A DNA stretch of 64,000 bases from Hydractinia symbiolongicarpus. Taxonomy: Eukaryota > Cnidaria > Hydrozoa > Anthoathecata > Hydractiniidae. Position 1 is the first letter of the stretch. Each line of letters opens with the position of its first letter. The notes beneath the pieces are model-generated. The model searched no databases. It worked only from the letters and a program-made list of their open reading frames with translations, and was not told where the DNA came from. Made by a program: the position numbers and the translations under genes. The DNA lies in assembly GCF_029227915.1 (NCBI RefSeq), contig NC_079881.1:31721501-31785500 (forward strand). The letters are read 5' to 3'. Positions 61,001 through 64,000 of this stretch are shown in pieces.

Positions 61001-64000
61001 AAGAAGAATGTTTTTTCTCGGAGACAAATTGTCTCCTTTATCACATTTATCAGGTGACAGTCCAAAGTTAGTTCAATTAAGTTCCACAATCAATCGTTTC
61101 ATAGTTAAAAGCGATGCAACCTAGTAATATCAGAAAGATATCCCTACGTACATGTTGGTACGAGTATGTGACACAACCGTTGTAACTCAAACGGACTGAC
61201 ACCGTTAGAATGTCAATGAAATGTAGTTTTTGAAACTGACGCTATTTCTTTGGCGCGCGATAACGGATAGGATTGGTCTAACAGTAAAGAATGACTTATT
61301 TATCTAACTTTTTAAATGAAGCGCTACGACAGCGCCCAGTGTAATCGCTGAGTTTCGGCAATCCCGTCAAAATAAGAAGAATGTTATTTCTTGGAGTCCA
61401 ATTGTCTCATTTATCACATTGTCAAGATCACAGTCCATAATCAGTTGAATTAAGTACCACAGTCAAATATTTCACTGTTAAAAGCCATACAACCTAGTAA
61501 TACCGGAAAAATAGCACGAAATACATGTTGGTACGAATATGTAACTCAACCGTTGTAACTCAAACGTATTGATACTGTTAGAAAGACAATGAAATGTAGT
61601 TTTTGAAGCTGTCGCTATTTCTTCAGCGCGCGATAACGGTTAGGATTGGTCCCACAGTAAAGAATGACTTATTTATCTAAATTCTTAAATGAAGCGCTAC
61701 CACAGCGCCCAGTGTAATCGCTGAGTTCCGGCAATCATGTCAAATTGAAAAGAATGTTGTTTCTTGGAGTCCAATATTCTCATTTATCACATTTATTAGA
61801 TCACAGTCCAAAGTTTGTTCAATTAAGTCCCACAGTCAATCGTTTCATTGCTAAAAGCGATGCAGCCTAGTAATATCAAAACAAATATCGCTAAATACAT
61901 GTTGGTACGAATATGTGACCCAACCAATGTAACTCAAATGGACTGACACCGTTAGAAAGTCAATGAAATGTAGTTTTTGAAACTGACGCTATTTTTTTGG
62001 CGCGCGATAACGGATAGGATTGATCTCACAGTAAAGAATGACTTATTTATCTAACTTTTTAAATGAAGCGCTACCACAGCGCCCAGTGCAATCGCTGAGT
62101 TCCGGCAATCCCGTCAAAATAAGAAGAATGTTATTTCTTGGATTCCAATTGTCTCATTTATCACATTTATCAGGTCACAGTCCAAAGTTAGTTCAATTAA
62201 CTCCCACAGTCAATCGTTTCATTGTTAAAAGCGATGCAACCTAGTAATATCAGAAATATATTGCTAAACACATGTTGGTATGAATGGGTTACCCAACCGT
62301 TGTAACTCAAAAGGGCTGACACCGTTAAAAAGTCAATGAAATGTAGTTTTTGAAACTGTCGCTATTTTTTCAGCGCGCGATAATGGCTAGGATTGGTCTC
62401 GCAGTAAAAAATGACTTTTTTATCCTAAATTTTAATTGAAGCGCTACCACAGCGCCCAGTGTAATCGCTGAGTTCCGGCAATCTCGTCAAATTAAGAAGA
62501 ATGTTATTTCTCGGAGACCAATTGTCTCCTTTATCACATTTATCAGGTGACAGTCCAAAGTTAGTTCTATTAAGTTCCACAATCAATCGTTTCATAGTTA
62601 AAAGCGATGCAACCTAGTAATATCAGAAAGATATCCCTAAATACATGTTGGTACGAATATGTGACCCAACCATTTTAACTCAAACAGAATGACACCGTTA
62701 GAAAGTCAATGAAATGTAGTTTTTGAAATTGTCTCTCTTTCTTCAGCGCGCGCTAACGGCTAGGATTGGTGCCACAGTAAAAAAATGACTTTTTTTAGCC
62801 TAATTCTTAAATAAAGCGCTACCACAGCGCCCAGTGTAATCGCTGAGTTCCGGCAATCACGTTAAATTAAGAAAAATGTTATTTCTTGGAGACCTATTGT
62901 CTCCTTTATCACATTTATCAAGTGACAGTCCAAAGTTAGTTCAATTAAGTTGCACAGTCAAATGTTTCACTGTTAAAAGCCATACAACCTAGTAATACCG
63001 GAAAAATAGCACGAAATACAAGTTGGTACAAATATGTGACCCAACCATTGTAACTCAAACGGACTGACACCGTTAGAAAGTCAATGAAATGTAGTTTTTG
63101 AAACTGTCTCTCTTTCTTCAGCGCGCGCTAACGGCTGGGATTGGTCCCACAGTAAAAAAATGACTTTTTTTAGCCTAATTCTTAAATGAAGCGCTACCAC
63201 AGCGCCCAGTGTAATCGCTGAGTTCCGGCAATCACGTCAAATTAAGAAGAATTTTATTTCTTGGAGACCAATTGTCTCCTTTATCACATTTATCAAGTGA
63301 CAGTCCAAAGTTAGTTCAATTAAGTTGCACAATCAATCGTTTCATAGTTAAAAGCGATGCAACCTAGTAATTTCAGAAAGATATCCCTAAATACATGTTG
63401 GTACGAGTATGTGACACAACCGTTGTAACTCAAACGGACTGACACCGTTAGAATGTCAATGAAATGTAGTTTTTGAAACTGACGCTATTTCTTTGGCGCG
63501 CGATAACGGATAGGATTGGTCTAACAGTAAAGAATGACTTATTTATCTAACTTTTTAAATGAAGCGCTACGACAGCGCCCAGTGTAATCGCTGAGTTTCG
63601 GCAATCCCGTCAAAATAAGAAGAATGTTATTTCTTGGAGTCCAATTGTCTCATTTATCACATTGTCAAGATCACAGTCCATAATCAGTTGAATTAAGTAC
63701 CACAGTCAAATATTTCACTGTTAAAAGCCATACAACCTAGTAATACCGGAAAAATAGCACGAAATACATGTTGGTACGAATATGTAACTCAACCGTTGTA
63801 ACTCAAACGTATTGATACTGTTAGAAAGACAATGAAATGTAGTTTTTGAAGCTGTCGCTATTTCTTCAGCGCGCGATAACGGTTAGGATTGGTCCCACAG
63901 TAAAGAATGACTTATTTATCTAAATTCTTAAATGAAGCGCTACCACAGCGCCCAGTGTAATCGCTGAGTTCCGGCAATCATGTCAAATTGAAAAGAATGT
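55078..64000 (+). repeat. F-B-C trimers (1122 bp) with nested 5.98-kb superperiod, runs off the window
   Basis: Starts: 55078 (F), 55451 (B), 55824 (C), 56197 (D'), 56570 (F), 56943 (B), 57316 (C), 57692 (F/B), 58065 (B), 58437 (A/C), 58814 (F), 59187 (B), 59560 (C), 59936 (F), 60309 (B), 60682 (C), 61058 (F), 61431 (B), 61804 (C), 62178 (D'), 62551 (F), 62926 (F/B/C), 63301 (F), 63674 (B, cut by the window end). F-B-C repeats at 1122 bp from 58814 to 61058, with tags TACGAAGGCG (59081, 60203) and CAAATTGTCAAGATC. F-B-C-D'-F at 55078 recurs at 61058 (offset 5980-5981 bp, 16 monomers). Confidence 0.93.
62926..63300 (+). repeat. Three-class chimeric monomer F/B/C
   Basis: It starts F-like (GTGACAGTCCAAAGTTAGTT, AAGTTGCACAG). 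It becomes class B (CAAATGTTTCACTG, CATACAACC, AATAGCACG), then class C (GTACAAATATGTGACCCAACC, ATTGTAACTCAAACGG, CTCTCTTTC). A related F/B joint at AAGTTGCACAGTCAA occurs at 57692, so the first switch is probably inherited and the second newer. Confidence 0.8.

Noticed and set aside
1-64000. CENP-B box
   Set aside because: I looked for TTCG-N4-A-N2-CGGG and its complement. TTCGGCAATCCCGTC and TCCCGTCGAAAT look partly similar but do not match the spacing.
1-64000. CRISPR array
   Set aside because: The repeats are ~373 bp and continuous, with no unique spacers between short direct repeats.
1-64000. Tandem protein-coding gene family, rDNA or histone-type cluster
   Set aside because: No monomer has a long frame, rRNA-like core or tRNA fold. 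Stops occur in all frames of the typical unit.
1-64000. Telomeric repeats at the array ends
   Set aside because: No TTAGG, TTAGGG or similar short tandem runs were seen on either strand.

Overview
The window holds no recognisable protein-coding or RNA gene. Almost all of it (1-1111 and 2639-64000) is one head-to-tail satellite DNA array. The monomer is about 373 bp, I count roughly 167 copies, and all lie in the same orientation. A 1.5-kb AT-rich island at 1112-2638 is the only other sequence. This points to a eukaryotic heterochromatic locus (centromeric, pericentromeric or another satellite block). I cannot name the species from sequence alone. CpG-rich motifs stay intact in copy after copy, which suggests a genome without heavy germline CpG methylation, such as many invertebrates. 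That is inference.

Monomers are numbered here from the C of CAGTCC/CAGACC or the first A of AAGTCC. Consensus landmarks are a 5-bp-stem hairpin CCGTT-(8)-AACGG near positions 120-137, the CpG-rich box TTCAGCGCGCGATAACGG near 192-209, and a conserved hairpin GCGCT-ACCAC-AGCGC near 264-278. By diagnostic bases I sort the monomers into six classes. A starts CAGACCATAATCATTTTAAT and has CCCACATTC, AGTAGTACCGG and usually GACGCAACCG/GAAGTGG. B starts CAGTCCATAATCAGTT and has AATACCGG, AATAGCACG and GTAACTCAACC. C starts CAGTCCAAAGTTTGTT and has ATCAAAACAAATATCG. D starts CAGTCCAAAGTTAGTT and has AGAAAAATATCGCTAAAAAC and AATAGGTGACC; D' is its CTAAACACATG/AAAAGGACTG form. E starts AAGTCCAAAATCAGTT and has TTTAGTACCAC and TATTATC. 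F starts after GTGA, with TTCCACAATCAATCG, GATATCCCTAAA and AACGGGCTG.

Layout: 1-1111, three monomers; 1112-2638, island made mostly of a decayed ~95-bp minisatellite; 2639-7429, mixed C/D'/E/A; 7430-15264, higher-order repeat (HOR) with three copies of a five-monomer block; 15265-18236, mixed; 18237-20837, trimers of 1119 bp; 20838-26420, B/A/C runs including a B-A dimer; 26421-29411, B-F-D trimers of 1123 bp; 29412-34642, C-F-D trimers of 1122 bp and more; 34565-36640, an 819-bp tandem unit out of monomer register; 36653-40337, A/B/C/E/D ending in a deletion junction; 40338-50420, two near-identical copies of a 13-mer HOR (4855 bp offset); 50421-55077, B-A-x trimers of 1118 bp and a copy of the 36.6-39.7 kb segment; 55078-64000, F-B-C trimers of 1122 bp.

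The array reads as a record of unequal exchange. It shows nested superperiods (2, 3, 5, 6, 10, 13 and 16 monomers), chimeric monomers whose switch points cluster in one part of the unit, short deletions between direct repeats, a probable gene-conversion patch inside an otherwise near-identical HOR copy, and a three-step contraction series. The few open frames of 60-68 codons are accidents of the satellite sequence. Coordinates and periods were counted by eye. Identity statements are spot comparisons, not alignments.
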